Shown here one piece after another: positions 50,276 to 63,700 of a DNA stretch of 64,000 nucleotides (positions within the stretch are counted from its first letter, which is position 1; the number at the start of each line of letters is the position of its first letter). The stretch is from Strigamia acuminata. Lineage: Eukaryota; Arthropoda; Chilopoda; Geophilomorpha; Linotaeniidae. Made by a program: the position numbers and the translations under genes. The notes under the pieces were generated by a model that did not search any database, had not been told where the DNA came from, and saw only the letters and a program-made list of their open reading frames with translations. The DNA lies in assembly GCA_949358305.1 (NCBI GenBank), contig OX442315.1, forward strand, positions 23,958,427 through 24,022,426. Direction: 5' to 3'.

Positions 50276-50967
50276 AATCATACATTGTATAATCATATGC
50301 ATTTAATTAAATTGAATAAAATCATTGTTTTTTTTATTGTAAGAAATGACTCGGCTGGTTGTATTTATTTAACACTCGTGTTAAGTGGACGGAAGTTATG
50401 TTTTCTTGTTTATTAAACCACTTTGAATTCTACTCGCATTTCAAAGACATGTTTACATCTTATCTTTTCATTGGGGATTATTTTTATCTCTTTGTGGAGC
50501 CCTCGCAAGGTCAAGGAAATAACGATGGGAGGTACCCTGCGAGTTATAGTTTGATGAAAAGTTGTGATTTATTAAGTTTGAATCAATTTTTTAATGTCAT
50601 TGATGTAAAAACAGATCGATTTCGATCAAAATTTGGTCACTTGTGCAGGAATTAGGTCGATCGTATTTGACTTACATAAATGTCGTTTTTTATGTATTTT
50701 TATTTTTTTCCCTAATTTTCATTAAAATATTTTACATCCTGGTCCTGCCAAACACCACTTGTAGTCCTGGAATTTGTTTTTCTAGCCGCCAGCTGTATCG
50801 TGTCTTCCTACACACTCATAAATAAATTTAGAGTTGAGAGAGCCGTATAAAACTGCAACCCGTGCCAAACCATTAAACATTCGGGACCAAAAGTTGGCAG
50901 AGCAATCTGATAGGACTATCAAGTATTGTAAGCCGATAGTGCAATAACTACACCGCAGTAAGTTAAC
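50276..50967. promoter_or_regulatory. CPSF1 3' end and transglutaminase promoter
   Basis: About 690 bp. CPSF1 polyadenylation signal at 50315-50320. A consensus TATA box TATAAAA lies at 50846-50852, 116 bp before the transglutaminase start codon, suggesting a focused, inducible promoter. No other gene seen. Confidence 0.55.
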
Positions 50968-53900
50968 ATGGCAAGTAGTGGTGCGCGCGCTGTCCGGCAA
51001 GCCCAAACAGCAGAAAATGACAAGTTTGACAGAGAACTGATCGAAAAAGCGCAGAAAGCGCTTGATAGACATGAGGCTGAAGCAAAAGTTGCCAATGCCC
51101 AAACAAAACCGAAAAAAGAAGGTTTGTGCAGCTAAGTTTTAGAATTTACGGCACTGAATCTTTTTAATGTCTGTTCCAGAACCATCGGGTGCAGATACGC
51201 TTCAAAAAATTGATGCAGTTGAATTTTACGCACCGAGTAATGCAGCGGAGCATCACACTTCAAATTATGAATTGGTGCAGTTAAATCCTCCAGTACCTGT
51301 GTATCGACGAGGGCAAACATTTTATTTGGCAGTTCGTTTCAAAGGAACTGTACCATTTGATCAAAACAACGATACACTTAAATTAATCTTCTCATTTGGT
51401 AATTTAATAAGTATTATTTAAAACATGTAACAAAATTATAATCACCGGAAATTATCAATTGCAGGACCAAGACCAAATGTTGCAAGAGGTACCCAGGCTG
51501 AAATTTGTGTGAAATTTGACTCATCTGCCGTGAAGAATAACTTGAAGTGGGAAGCTTTTGTTCAACACCATGAAGGCACGATACTCACACTTCACGTATG
51601 GGGGTTATTCCATTTTTTAAGTACCAGTACTCTAGTTATAAAAATAGCACTTAACGTTTGATTTTTTTTCAGGTTAATATTCCTCCGTTTGCGCCCGTTG
51701 GTCTTTGGAAATGCAACTTGGTGACGGGTTTGAAACAAAAAAAGAAAAAGAAAAATTTTGAATGCAAAAATGACATTTACATTCTTTTTAATCCTTGGTG
51801 CAAAGGTTAAACGATGCGAATTAATTCATTTAGATTGTTATATTAATAAATTTATGTTTTAAAAATTAATTTGTTAGATGATACTGTGTATATGGAAGAT
51901 GAAAAGTGGCGTAAAGAATGCATTCTTAACGAGTTTGGAAAAGTGTACATGGGCGTGCACAATGCACCAAAGGGAAGAAGTTGGGTTTATGGGCAGGTAA
52001 ATATGGCGCAATGTTCATTAACTTTTGGCAATTTATTATTATTATTATTATTATTTTGTTATAGTTTGATGACGTTGTTTTGCCAGCTTGTCTTGTATTG
52101 CTTGATCGAGCAAAAGTAGACTACGAATCTCGCGGCGACTCTGTTCATGTTGTTCGAGGAATTTCCGCTGTGGTTTGTATAATAATTTAATTCGTTTTTA
52201 AGTTTCTAGTTGTCAGGTGTTTGGTTAAATTTTTGTAAAATTTGTATATTTTGGTTAGGTCAATAGCCGAGATGATGATGGACTTCTGGTTGACAACTGG
52301 TCCGGTGACTATTCTGGAGGGACAGCGCCCATGGATTGGACTGGAAGTCTTAAAATTTTTGAACAGTTTGTCAAAAGTGGTGGAAAATCCGTGAACTACG
52401 GACAATGCTGGGTGTACTCCGGTTGCGTAACAACGTGTAAGTATATGCATATTGCTGTTTGGCAAAACCTGATGTAGAATTACAAACACGACTTTATAGT
52501 TTGCTTTGCTGCAAAGCACTTGGGTCATGGCCATGGTTTGGTTTATTACATTGATATAGGATAATTTTAATGTTGATAATTATGGCTGAAATCTAATCAC
52601 CACTTATCGGCATTTTTAATTCCAATGAGACACAACAGTATACATTTCAGTCAATACAGTAATGACCTGAATGTCGAAAAGAAATTTGTCTTGCTGACTG
52701 GTTATCAACAGTTATTTAACTTTATGAATTTGGAAAAAGAAAACATTATGAAGAATTTAAATAAAATTAAATAAACATTCCGCGCATTCCGCGTTATTTT
52801 ACGCACATTGCATATCTTCTAAATGCGCACCCCTGCGCTATTTGCAAAATTTATTTGTGCCCCGCGCACAATTGGAGGCCCGCGGGCAATTAGAAGATAT
52901 GCAGTATTTGAATTTTTTAAAAAAAATTATGGACTTATCTTATTGTGATCCAAACAACGACATATTATTATTGTGGTTTTGTATATCCAGTTTGTAGAGC
53001 ACTTGGAATCCCATGTCGTAGCACCACGAACTATGTCTCAGCTCACGACTGTCACCAAAATTTGGCAGTTGATAAATTTTACGATTGCAACGGAGAATTA
53101 AAAACTGATTTCGATGATCAAGATTCCATTTGGTAAATAAATAAATATCAATAAAGAAAATTCAATAAAACATTATTTCCATTCTTTAATCAATTAATCT
53201 AGGAATTTCCACGTTTGGAATGAAGTTTGGATGGCACGTCCAGATTTACCATCAGGCTACGGAGGATGGCAAATCATTGACGCTACTCCGCAAGAGCAAA
53301 GCGAAGGTAATACAAATACAATCCAAGTGGTCGGTATTTCAATTACAGACGTTTATAGGCTCGTATCGACTCGGTCCTGCTTCAGTAACGGCAGTGCGTA
53401 AAGGAGAAATTGGGCTACAATACGACACCATGTTCGTAATCAGCGAGGTAAATGCTGACATTATTCACTGGCAAGATGACGAAGAATCGGAAATCGGACT
53501 TAGACAGATGAAATCCAATAACTATTTGTACAGCAGTTCTCACTTTGGGTATTATTAAATTATTCATAATATATACGATTAATTGCAGTGTTGGCAAAAA
53601 AATACTCACCAAGGCACCTGAGAAATACACCAACAGCGGAATTGGTGATGCAGTGGACATAATTGGCAATTACAAAAACACAGAAGGTGAAGTTTGAGTG
53701 TGGAGCATGTTTGGATTTAGTTAACATTATAAAGATAACAAGAAATTTTTTGTTTTAGGCTCAAAAGAAGAAAGATTACAACTTTTAAACGCAGCTCGAA
53801 ATGCTCGACTCTGGTATTTGTACAACACTCCTGAAACTGAGGCTGAAGATGTGGAATTTGATTTGTTGGAAATCGATAAGATTATGATTGGTCAACCATT

Positions 53901-54742
53901 TCATGTCACAGTAAAAATAAATGTAGGAGCAAACTGCGTCTTTAAAATCAAAAAGCTAATTTATATTATTTGGTATTAATTTTTAAAAACATTTTATTAC
54001 AGAATAAAAGTAACCAAAAACGGAGCATATTTGCAGTTTTGACTGCAACATCCATTTACTACACTGGAATTGTATATGATACAATTAAAAAAGAAAAGAA
54101 AGAATTCGTGCTTCGTCCTCAGCAAAGTATATTAATATTCTCCAAACTAATTTTTGTTTAAAATATTTAATCATATCGTTTGTAGGTGAGACATTAACAC
54201 TTGAAGTCAAATCGGATGAATATATTCACAAATTGGTTGATTATTCAATGATCAAAATTTGTGCGACAGCATCCGTGCAAGAAACCCGCCAATCTTGGGC
54301 AGAAGAAGATGATTTCACTGTAGAAAAACCTATGGTTGAAATCAAGGTATGCCGTTGGTTTTCGTATTTGCGAATTCAAATTATTGACATTTGTTTATAG
54401 TTTCTAACAGTTCCTGCTGTTAACAAACCGTTGAAAGTGCAATGGTCATTTCAAAACCCTTTGCCGTGTCCTTTGGAAAGCTGTAAATTTTCGTACGAAG
54501 GCGCTGGGATTAGCAGGCCTAAAACTGCAGCTTTTAAGTACGATTTTGATTTGAACATTTATTTTACTTTTTTTATACAATGGCAATTGCGTTGCAGAGA
54601 TGTTGCTATCGAAGAGAAAGTCATTTATGAAGAAACATTACTTCCTCAGCATGCCGGTGAATGTAAAATCGTAACCACATTTAGTTCTAAACAACTGAAA
54701 GAATTAAACGGATCTGCTACAATCACTATTAATGCAAAATAA
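50968..54742 (+). CDS. Transglutaminase (hemocyte/annulin-like)
   Basis: Calcium-dependent protein-glutamine gamma-glutamyltransferase that crosslinks proteins through isopeptide bonds, in arthropods used for hemolymph clotting and cuticle. About 16 exons, roughly 760 residues. An N-terminal charged, helical extension of about 60 residues precedes the immunoglobulin-like TGase N domain. The catalytic triad is visible: Cys in [10 protein letters not shown], His in [10 protein letters not shown] and Asp in [30 protein letters not shown] precedes the active site, and [19 protein letters not shown] follows it. Two C-terminal beta-barrel domains complete it. No signal peptide is seen, consistent with non-classical release. 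Intron 7 (about 0.55 kb) holds a foldback element. A TATA box lies upstream. Confidence 0.94.
52032..52056. repeat. TTA microsatellite in transglutaminase intron
   Basis: About eight TTA/ATT units within a short intron. Simple repeat, no further meaning inferred. Confidence 0.75.
52809..52903. repeat. Foldback element in transglutaminase intron 7
   Basis: Perfect 14-bp inverted repeat TGCATATCTTCTAA (52809-52822) and its complement (52890-52903). It encloses a GC-rich core with several GCGC and CCGCGGG-like words in otherwise AT-rich intron DNA. Upstream ATTCCGCG direct repeats (about 52781-52796) add to the impression of an inserted element. Possible MITE fragment. Confidence 0.6.
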
Positions 54743-57033
54743 GGTCGAAAAATGTCAACAAAAAATAACATTCTACTATTACAAGTATAGCATTAATTAT
54801 CAAATAATTATATTTACTCGTATGTTAAACAGTTTTTAAATTTATCTTTTGCAATCCATGTGTGTGCAAAAATTGCATTGTAATCAGGGCAGGAATAAGG
54901 CCTTTGGGCGCCCTGGGCACATCGGACTAGAAGCCCATGTCTTCCGAATAGATACAGGCTGATCGTTATAAGCTTAATAGATTATAGTTACAGAAGCCTA
55001 CTCTATAAATCCAAAAATTAAACACTTCCTAGAGTTTTTGGTTTGATATTTTGAAACCATTGAAACCACATGTAGAATCTCAAAATTTATTTAGCCAATT
55101 TATACCGTAAACTTATACCGTATGTCCTTAATCAAAAGTTAAATGTAATTGCTTACAGTACTCATAGTAGTGTACGTAGGAATTAAAGTCATGTTTACTA
55201 TACGTGTCGTAGTGAGGTGTATTCTTTTTAGTCAAGGAATATAATTTTCCAAGTGTAATATTGTATTTTTTTTAAAAATTAAACCAAACCTGTGCAATCC
55301 AATTATTGAGGCTCATCAATCAACAAAACAGGATGTGATCTATTGCCAAATGAAGCACATGATCATGAGAACTTATGAGCCCCACTACTCGATGCTGCCC
55401 AAAAAAGTTCCAATGAAAAGTAGGCTTCACTGCGCTATTCTGATCAGTGATCACGCAAAGAAACAAACTTTTAAAAACTGTTAATAATTTTTTAAAAGTA
55501 ATTTGTTTAAAAAATACACTGCCAAAACTAACATCAAAATGTAACAAAAAACTAAAATAGTTTCTTTCGTTCATCCCCATAAGCAATTACATTTTTGATG
55601 TGTACTTTCTCACGTGTTATTTATTTATTTTTACATCATTACTACATGAAAAAACATTGCAGTCAAGCCCGTCATTCTGCAGTGTTGTACCGATAAGCGT
55701 GCTGCCCCTATCTTTTAATCTTTTTATTAATCGTTCTTTACTCCACATTTTTCCGATAAATTTTTAATTGATAGCCAATTTGCTTCTGTGTAGCAAAGCA
55801 ATTAAATACCACATGTTGCTGTGAAAGCAAATTGTGTATGATGATTTAAAAAGAAGTTGTGAACGATAATTTAATAGCCTTGCTTTCAATTTGCTTTAGA
55901 AAATGATTGAAAATGATTAATTTGAAAGTAATGACGACTTTTTATTACTCAATGGTCGGCATCCGATCATTCTTTGAACCAAAAAAATCCATTTTGGATT
56001 AATTAAAATGTTTTTGCCAATGACCCATCGCGGAAATTTATCTACAACGATTTCCATTTGCGTTTCTTTCCAAAAAGCGTTTAAAAAAATTAGAAAAAAA
56101 TCAATTTGAAGAGAAAGTAACAAACGGCACAATCCTCATTTTTTAAAAAAACTTAAGAAAAATTGTTTACACCCTAACTCCCAAAACATCAGTTTTAATT
56201 CGACGGCTACAGACGGCTGTAGACGATATTTTTTGTCAAATGACACTGGTGAGAGTTTTTGAAATGTGGTTTTCCTTCACAAGTGTTTCAACAACTAAGA
56301 AATAGGTCATTAGTCCCATGGCTAATAGGGCTTTGCATACCAATTGTATAAAATATTTATACAATACACATACATCATTTCTCTTACCTTGGTGAGGCCT
56401 GGTGCATGGTCCCTTTGAAGGTAAAAACCGAAAAATCACTGATCTGTGGTAACAGCGTCGTTGCTTTCTTCTTATCCAAACGGGTCACTTTTTGTAGGAA
56501 AACATTAAAACCAGTTCCAAATTAAAATTTTCAAACCATTCTATTTTTTATTTATTCCCAAACAAACAAAACAATTTTATAGAATTGTTAATTTGCCCAG
56601 ATATTCTTTATCACGAAAATTGAAACCCGAAATAACATCTGACCTTGAAGAAAAATTCATCCTAAAACGCTTGTACTGAGTCTTTACCTGACGACTTCCA
56701 AAATTGATGAAACTGTGAACAAAAATTACATCAGATTAAAAAAATCCTGTTAAATTATTATTTATAGGCTTGACACTTATGAATTCAGGCAGTGCATCAC
56801 GCCATCGCTGGAATGTTAAATTCTGTCTTAAAAATACTTTCCTTCTTCTGCCACTGTGCGTCAGCACTGCGTATTTACGTTTGCCTTCATTTTCACCATT
56901 TTGCGGGCCAGGTACATTTGCCACCGCCGTAGTCTTGGCGGTAGTTCTCCTTTTCTCCCTTTCGGCTAATATTTAATAGCTGCAATATTTTAAAACCGGC
57001 TTTTTTTTAATAGTGTCATTAATCGACGTGGCT
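54743..57033. other. Largest gene-free stretch, transglutaminase - PEPCK
   Basis: About 2.3 kb of AT-rich DNA without a supportable gene. An open minus-strand segment at about 56970-56736 encodes a basic, protein-like stretch (GRRRKVFLRQNLTFQRWRDA) but lacks an ATG and is closed by stops. It may be a decayed element. The rest shows no tandem repeats, RNA genes or conserved domains that I can recognise. Confidence 0.4.
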
Positions 57034-60000
57034 ATGGCTTCAGCTCTAAAATGTATCAAACGGTAATGTATTTATTGTTGGTTTAATTGCTTATAATATG
57101 CATTCAGAGTAGTTTTAATTTTTACACGACTGTATGACCGTAGACCGATATTAACTGTACACCAATCTACCATGTTGGAAAATGAGCACTGAAGTTGAAT
57201 CTAATTGCCCGTTTGACCTTGTTTTTGGATTACTGTTCGTCTAATTACCTCAGTGTCACAATTGGTCACAACTAGGTCGTCGCGTAATCATCGATTCATT
57301 GATGCATTAGCGTGATTAATTGTGATTGAGACTATTTTGGGCAAACATATTTCGAACAAGTAACCTCGAAAAATGACAAATCTTAACATCGAGATAAAAC
57401 TTTAAGTGTATAAAAATAAATTCGGAAGAAATTGTAATATGATAACAGCCGTTATCGTATGTTTTCAAACTAATTGAACTTGGATTTTCTAGTCATATGT
57501 ATTTATTAATTCACAAAGAAAATTGTTTCAAAATCGGATTTTCAAAAAAAAAAAAAAAAAATAGGTGCTAATATTAACTTCCTGTTTTTATTCCAGTACT
57601 TCAATTTTTTTTCATCAACAACACTATGGACTATTAAAATTCACGTTGCAGCCACTTGTACGCAGTATCAGTCTAGTCCAGGGTGACCTCAATAAACTGC
57701 CGTCTAAAGTGCGTAAGAGTCCACATTTCAGTCATAATAACCACTTATATAATATCATTTTACTACGATTAAGGTGCGGAAATTCGTTGAAGAAAATGCT
57801 AAACTGATGAAACCCATCAATGTCCACATCTGTAGTGGCACCGATGAAGAAAATCAGATGCTTTTGAAAATGATGCACAAACAAGGTGTTATTGAGCCAA
57901 TAACAAATATGAAAAACTGGTATATTTCTTTTATTGCGCGTTTGAATTCCGATAAATCTTCCTTTGATGTTCAAATGTCAACATATTTTGTTTATTCAGC
58001 TGGTTGGCAAAAACCGACCCGGCAGACGTGGCTAGAGTGGAAAGCAAGACCGTGATTGCGTCACCCAATGAAAGAGACACAATTCCACAACCAAAATCGG
58101 GAGTGCAGGGTCAGTTGGGCAAATGGATGTCTATTCCTGACCTAGAGAAGGCCCTTGAGGATCGTTTTCCTGGTTGCATGGCAGGTGAATGAATGGAGAT
58201 TATTTGAAATGTAATTACGGAAAGTGAACATTCTAATTTGTAATGCAGGTCGGACAATGTACGTGATACCTTTCAGCATGGGTCCCGTGGGCTCCCCCTT
58301 GGCCAAGATTGGGATTCAAGTAACTGATTCTCCTTATGTCGTCGCTTCCATGAGAATAATGACGAGAATGGGCAATAAAGTGCTGGATATATTGGGAGAA
58401 AATGATTTTGTTGAATGTATTCATTCTGTTGGACAACCTTTGCCGATGAAAAGTGAGCACTAAAACGGTTTGAAAATAGTTTTTAATTAAAATAATGAAG
58501 TTCAAAGTACATTGAACCGAAAAAAGTTGATTAATTTATGATAAAATATTGTACTTAATTGAAAAATCTATTTTGTTTTGCAATTTACTAATGGACAGAA
58601 ACGAGCACAGGTAAAGGTTTTATTTTTTTTAATGTACAAAAAAATCTCTTTTCTTCTTTTCTACTCTCGATACTTAAATAAATAATATTTTTACAGAGCA
58701 AGCTATTAACCACTGGCCTTGCAATCCCGAAAAAACACTTATATCTCACATCCCTAATAAAAACAAGATCGCGTCGTTTGGAAGTGGCTACGGAGGCAAT
58801 TCCCTGCTGGGAAAGAAATGCTTCGCGTTGAGAATTGGATCAACCATAGCTAAAAGAGAAGGATGGTTGGCTGAACATATGCTTGTAAGCATTATGGTCG
58901 AATTTTTTTATTATTGTTGACAGTGGTTTATTTATGTAGATTCTTGGCATCACTAATCCGAAAGGTGTGAAGAAATACATCACAGCAGCGTTTCCGAGTG
59001 CGTGTGGAAAAACTAACCTCGCGATGATGAATCCTTCTCTTCCCGGCTACAAGATCGAATGCGTGGGTGATGACATTGCCTGGATGAAATTCGATTCGGA
59101 GGGTCGACTCAGAGCAATCAATCCCGAAAATGGATATTTTGGAGTTGCGCCAGGTAACAAAGCTGCAATTAAACCACAAATTAATTTTTAAAAGCCGTTT
59201 CACAAATAAATCAACAATTTTCTCTCGTTTACTACAGGCACGTCAATGGCGACCAATCCGAATGCTATGGCTTGCATCCAGAAAAATACAATTTTCACTA
59301 ACGTGGCAAAAACGAGCGCGGGAGGAGTTTATTGGGAAGGTTTAGAGAAGGAAATTGCACCAGGCACTCGCATTGTTTCATGGTTAGGAGAAGAATGGAC
59401 ACCCAAATCCGGGCGCCCTGCTGCGCATGCTAACTCGAGGTTGACGATGCATTTAATTGTAAATAAAATAAAAATTAAACTTTTTGATTTTTTTAATTTT
59501 ATTTTTTAGATTTTGCACTCCAGCTAATCAGTGCCCAATTGTAGACCCACAATGGGAGAGTAGCGAAGGTGTTCCTATCGATGCTATTCTATTTGGAGGC
59601 AGAAGACCCGCGGGTGTGCCTCTCGTATACGAGTCGTTTGATTGGAAACACGGTGTGTTCGTTGGTGCTAGCATGAGGTCTGAATCCACGGCCGCCGCTG
59701 AATACAAAGGTTATTTTACCCGCCAGTACATTATAGGGAAACAATGTTTATATTTATTTTTCACAATTTTACAGGCAAGGTTATAATGCACGACCCATTT
59801 GCTATGCGTCCTTTCTTTGGATATAACTTCGGACACTATTTGGCTCACTGGTTGAGTATGGAAACGAAACCTAATGCTAAATTGCCGCGTATTTTTCATG
59901 TTAACTGGTTCCGCAAAGACACCAAAGTTAGTCAACTTCGAAAGGGAAAAATGTGGATGGATTCTAAACCGATTAATTTCTTTAGGGATCATTTCTTTGG

Positions 60001-60346
60001 CCCGGTTTTGGCGAAAATTCACGCGTGTTAGACTGGATTTGTCGTCGATGTGATGGAGAAGACGTTGCCACGGAAACTCCCATTGGTTTTATTCCAAAAC
60101 CAAACACAATCAATATAGATGGGCTTGAAAAGATCGACATGGAAGAACTTTTCCGGATACCAAAAGACTTTTGGCTGAATGAAGTATGTTATTTATGTGC
60201 TGATGTAATACGTTTTAAAAATATCACTCTGTTTCAAGGTTAACGACGTAGAACGATACTTCGAAGAGCAAGTAAACGCAGATTTACCTGCACCCATAGC
60301 TCAACAGCTAGCATCGTTAAAACAGAGAATAGAAAAGATGGGTTAA
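57034..60346 (+). CDS. PEPCK: Phosphoenolpyruvate carboxykinase, GTP-dependent
   Basis: Converts oxaloacetate plus GTP to phosphoenolpyruvate in gluconeogenesis/cataplerosis. About twelve exons from 57034 to 60346. Exon 1 is 29 nt (MASALKCIK), followed by an intron of about 530 nt. Joined to exon 2 it gives a basic, non-acidic leader ([12 protein letters not shown]...LQPLVRSIS) typical of a mitochondrial isoform. Signature motifs: [20 protein letters not shown] (substrate), [19 protein letters not shown], the P-loop [15 protein letters not shown], the metal/GTP-binding GDDIAWM, and [12 protein letters not shown]. The C-terminus LPKDFW-like IPKDFWLNE matches the GTP class. AATAAA at 60516. A 12-nt cassette at 58599 could be an optional microexon. 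Confidence 0.95.
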
Positions 60347-60799
60347 ATAGTTAATTTTTACACTATAATTAGGTCACTTCAAATTTTGGATGTAAACTCT
60401 CAGATTTATTTATTGTGTACTCTTATTTGAGAGGTGAAGTACTTATTTTGATAACATTCAATATTGTAGAGGAGTAGAAAAGTCGATTGTGATAGATTGG
60501 ACCCGTTATTGGAACAATAAAAATGTCCGGTATGCAAATTGGGAATTAGTTGCCTCACTTTGCAACTATTTAAAGATTGGCAGGCAGCTGTAGAATTATT
60601 TTTGCTCGTTCAAAAATACGTGTTTCAGAAACCTAGTGTATCTTTTAGTCACTAGATGGCGCGTAGTAGAAAATGACGTTCTGAACAGATAGCTAACTTC
60701 GTCTAATTTTTGGTCAGCTGATGCTGCGATTTTTTTTGCGTCTTGTCAGTGGGTGGATTTTTATGTATACGGTGGACGTAAAGCGTTTACTTTTTTAAA
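60347..60799. promoter_or_regulatory. PEPCK 3' end and MROH1 promoter
   Basis: About 450 bp with the PEPCK AATAAA signal at 60516. AGATGGCGCG at 60654-60663, a YY1-like motif, lies about 140 bp before the MROH1 start codon. Confidence 0.45.
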
Positions 60800-63700
60800 A
60801 TGCCGTTTTTAAAAGATGGCATGCTATCAGAAATGATAGTGGCTTTAGTTGATTCTGCAAATGACAAAAATGAAGATGTGCAACAAGCCATTTGTGAATC
60901 GTTGCAAGTGTTGGGCATACGGAAACCTGACTTGGTTCTTGCCACTTGTTCATCCTATCTCGCCAAACATCCAAAGGTAAACACCTGAAAATATTGAAAT
61001 TGAAATACAAATATAAATATGTGCTTCAATTTTGTTTCGTTTGTTTTAGTTACCCACTAAACACAGGGTAGTCATTCTGAAAACGATTCACAAAGTTTAC
61101 GATGAAGCTCAAGATTTCAACTCTAAGGAATTGAGTACCGTAATTATCAAGCAAGCAACGGAAGAAATGATTTCATCGAAAGTATTAAGCTATCTGTAAT
61201 TGTTCGCAAGAATGAAATGAATTTAATATGTTTACAAATCTGTGCAGGACATCGTACCAGAATGGCAAGGCGCTGCGAGTAATGTTCTGGTGTCTGTAGG
61301 GAAGAAGTGGTGTCATTCTGTAATGGAAAATCTCTTGTTTAAATTTCAACCCGGAATTGTGCCACATTTTTTTATAATTCAAACCCTAGCTCATTTGGCA
61401 ACGAAAAATGGTTTTATTGAATGGAATTTAAAATTAATTTTAATGTTTAAATGTTTTTATTCTCTTTTAAGTTTATGAAATGGTGCCGTTTTTGAAATCT
61501 GTATTGGGAACCTTGTTATCGGTTATCAGTGTGATACATCACGAGAATATCAAGTGGGTCACTGCTTTCGGTAGGAATTTAAATTTGTTTTCTTTAAGTT
61601 AAGTTGTTATTTAAAATTTCACTTTAAATTTTTATTAGCTGTCGCTCGGTTTGGCGATGCCGTTGCTGAATACATAGCAAATATTGATAAAGCACCAGAC
61701 CCAACTGTTAAGAAAGAGGTTTATCAAACAGAATTCAATGTTGCGTACGATAATTTAATCAATTGGCTTCCAGGAAAAGATATGAAGGTAAGATTGTTAA
61801 AAAATTGTAAATATATTTTTTTTAAATTAAAATTAAATTGCTTTTAGCTACGAATTATGATCATAGAGGCTCTCGGTAGTATTGGACACATGATTTCGCC
61901 AGAAAAATTTGAGGAACGTTTAAGCAAAGTTATTTCAACTGTACTCACAATTTATAAAAAACCACCTACCCAAATACACATGGTTACGCAAGTAAGCTTT
62001 TTTTAAATTAAAAAAAAGAAAGTTTTTAACGTTTTATTTACTGCTTATTAGTCTTTTTGCATGATTCTTGATGCGGGCTTTACACACAGAAGTACAGTAC
62101 TTGATACACACGTGGAATCTGTGATTAACAACTTATTTCCTCAGGTATAGATTAAAAATATTTTTTTTTGTTCAATAACCTATAGTTTGTAGCTTCAGAT
62201 TTGTGGAATCCATGATTACATTGAGCCCAGCCTCGTAAAGAATCATAACGAAGTATTGCGATGTTTTTGTTTACTAGGTTGGAGACTCGGAGAAACAATA
62301 ATACCGAATCTTAGTTTGGATCTAATTTTTTTTTTTTTTTTAGTTACTTATCATCCAGACACAATTACTCAACTATTATTATCAAATTTGGAATCGAGTG
62401 CTGAAAAAAATCGTGTTGGTGGATTAATTCTCTTTAGACATTTGGTTAATATGAATGGTACATTTTATTTGTGAAAATTTGCGCAAGTTATTAACATTTA
62501 TTGTGCATTAGAAAATCATATACACGACAAAATGCCAACTATTTTGGCGTTAATGAAAGTTGTTGTTCTCGATAACAATAATAAGGCAAGTTTTTTATAT
62601 CTAATTTTGGAGTTTTTGGCTTCCAAGTCAATGAAACTTTGAATTTAATCTATAACTTAGGTTAAGCAATGCTTGGCGCATTTGATCGTTTCTTTAGCAC
62701 ATCATGGGTATTTGGAACTTGATGCTGGACCTGTTTTAATTGAATTCTTAATTCGTCAGTGTTCATCCGAGCAGGTAATAATTATTTTATATGGGCGTTT
62801 GATTATTAATAAAATAATAATTTACATTTTATTTCGTTAGTCCTTTGAAAACATAAATGAACTTTCAATTAGAGGTACGTGCGAGAATGTTTTGCACATC
62901 ATAAGCACGACTGTTCCGAACATTGAAAGGGTAAAATTGATGTTTACATTTTCGAAGGAAAAAAAAAGTTATATTTGAAAATATAGGTTCTTTGGCCTGA
63001 CATTTTAAACTTCATAATACCAATAAGATACACTTCAAGTATTGTTTGCGTGTGTAAAAATGCAGCTTATTTTGCTTCGCGGGTAAGAAACAATGACATC
63101 GAACCATTAGAAATTGACTACGGCAAACTAAGCAAGTTGAATGGACTTTCCGTAAAGCTTTAAATTGGCGTCGGGTGCATGTAGGGACCGTGGCCCGTTT
63201 AAACGCCGGGGGTCAATAAAATCACCAATTTAAAAAAAATCGATGATTTTTATATAAATATCAATGATTTATTTCAAAAACACAGATTTTTTGAAAATCC
63301 ACCGACCCCGAATAAGTGCCGGGATTCAATTAGGCGCCGGGGATTGGGTCCAAAAAATAAATAAACGCCTGGGCGTTTATTTGAAGCTTTACGGAACACA
63401 AATTTGACTATTCCCTTAAAAAAATTATTTCTTTAAAATAATTTCAGCTAATATTAATGAATCAGCGGTACTATTTGCAAGACTTTTGGTAAGCTTTAGA
63501 ATTACAATAGTTTATATTTAATTTTTTAAACTAAATATCATCTATGTGACAGATATTATCGGGCGAAAAGAAACAGCATCGACATTCCACATTACAGTTA
63601 TTGAAAGCTATTGCACCTACATTCCATAAAAATTTAGTACCAACAATGGACGCACAAATTCCTCAGCTCTTAGCTCTTAGTGCTGGTAACAAAATGAATT

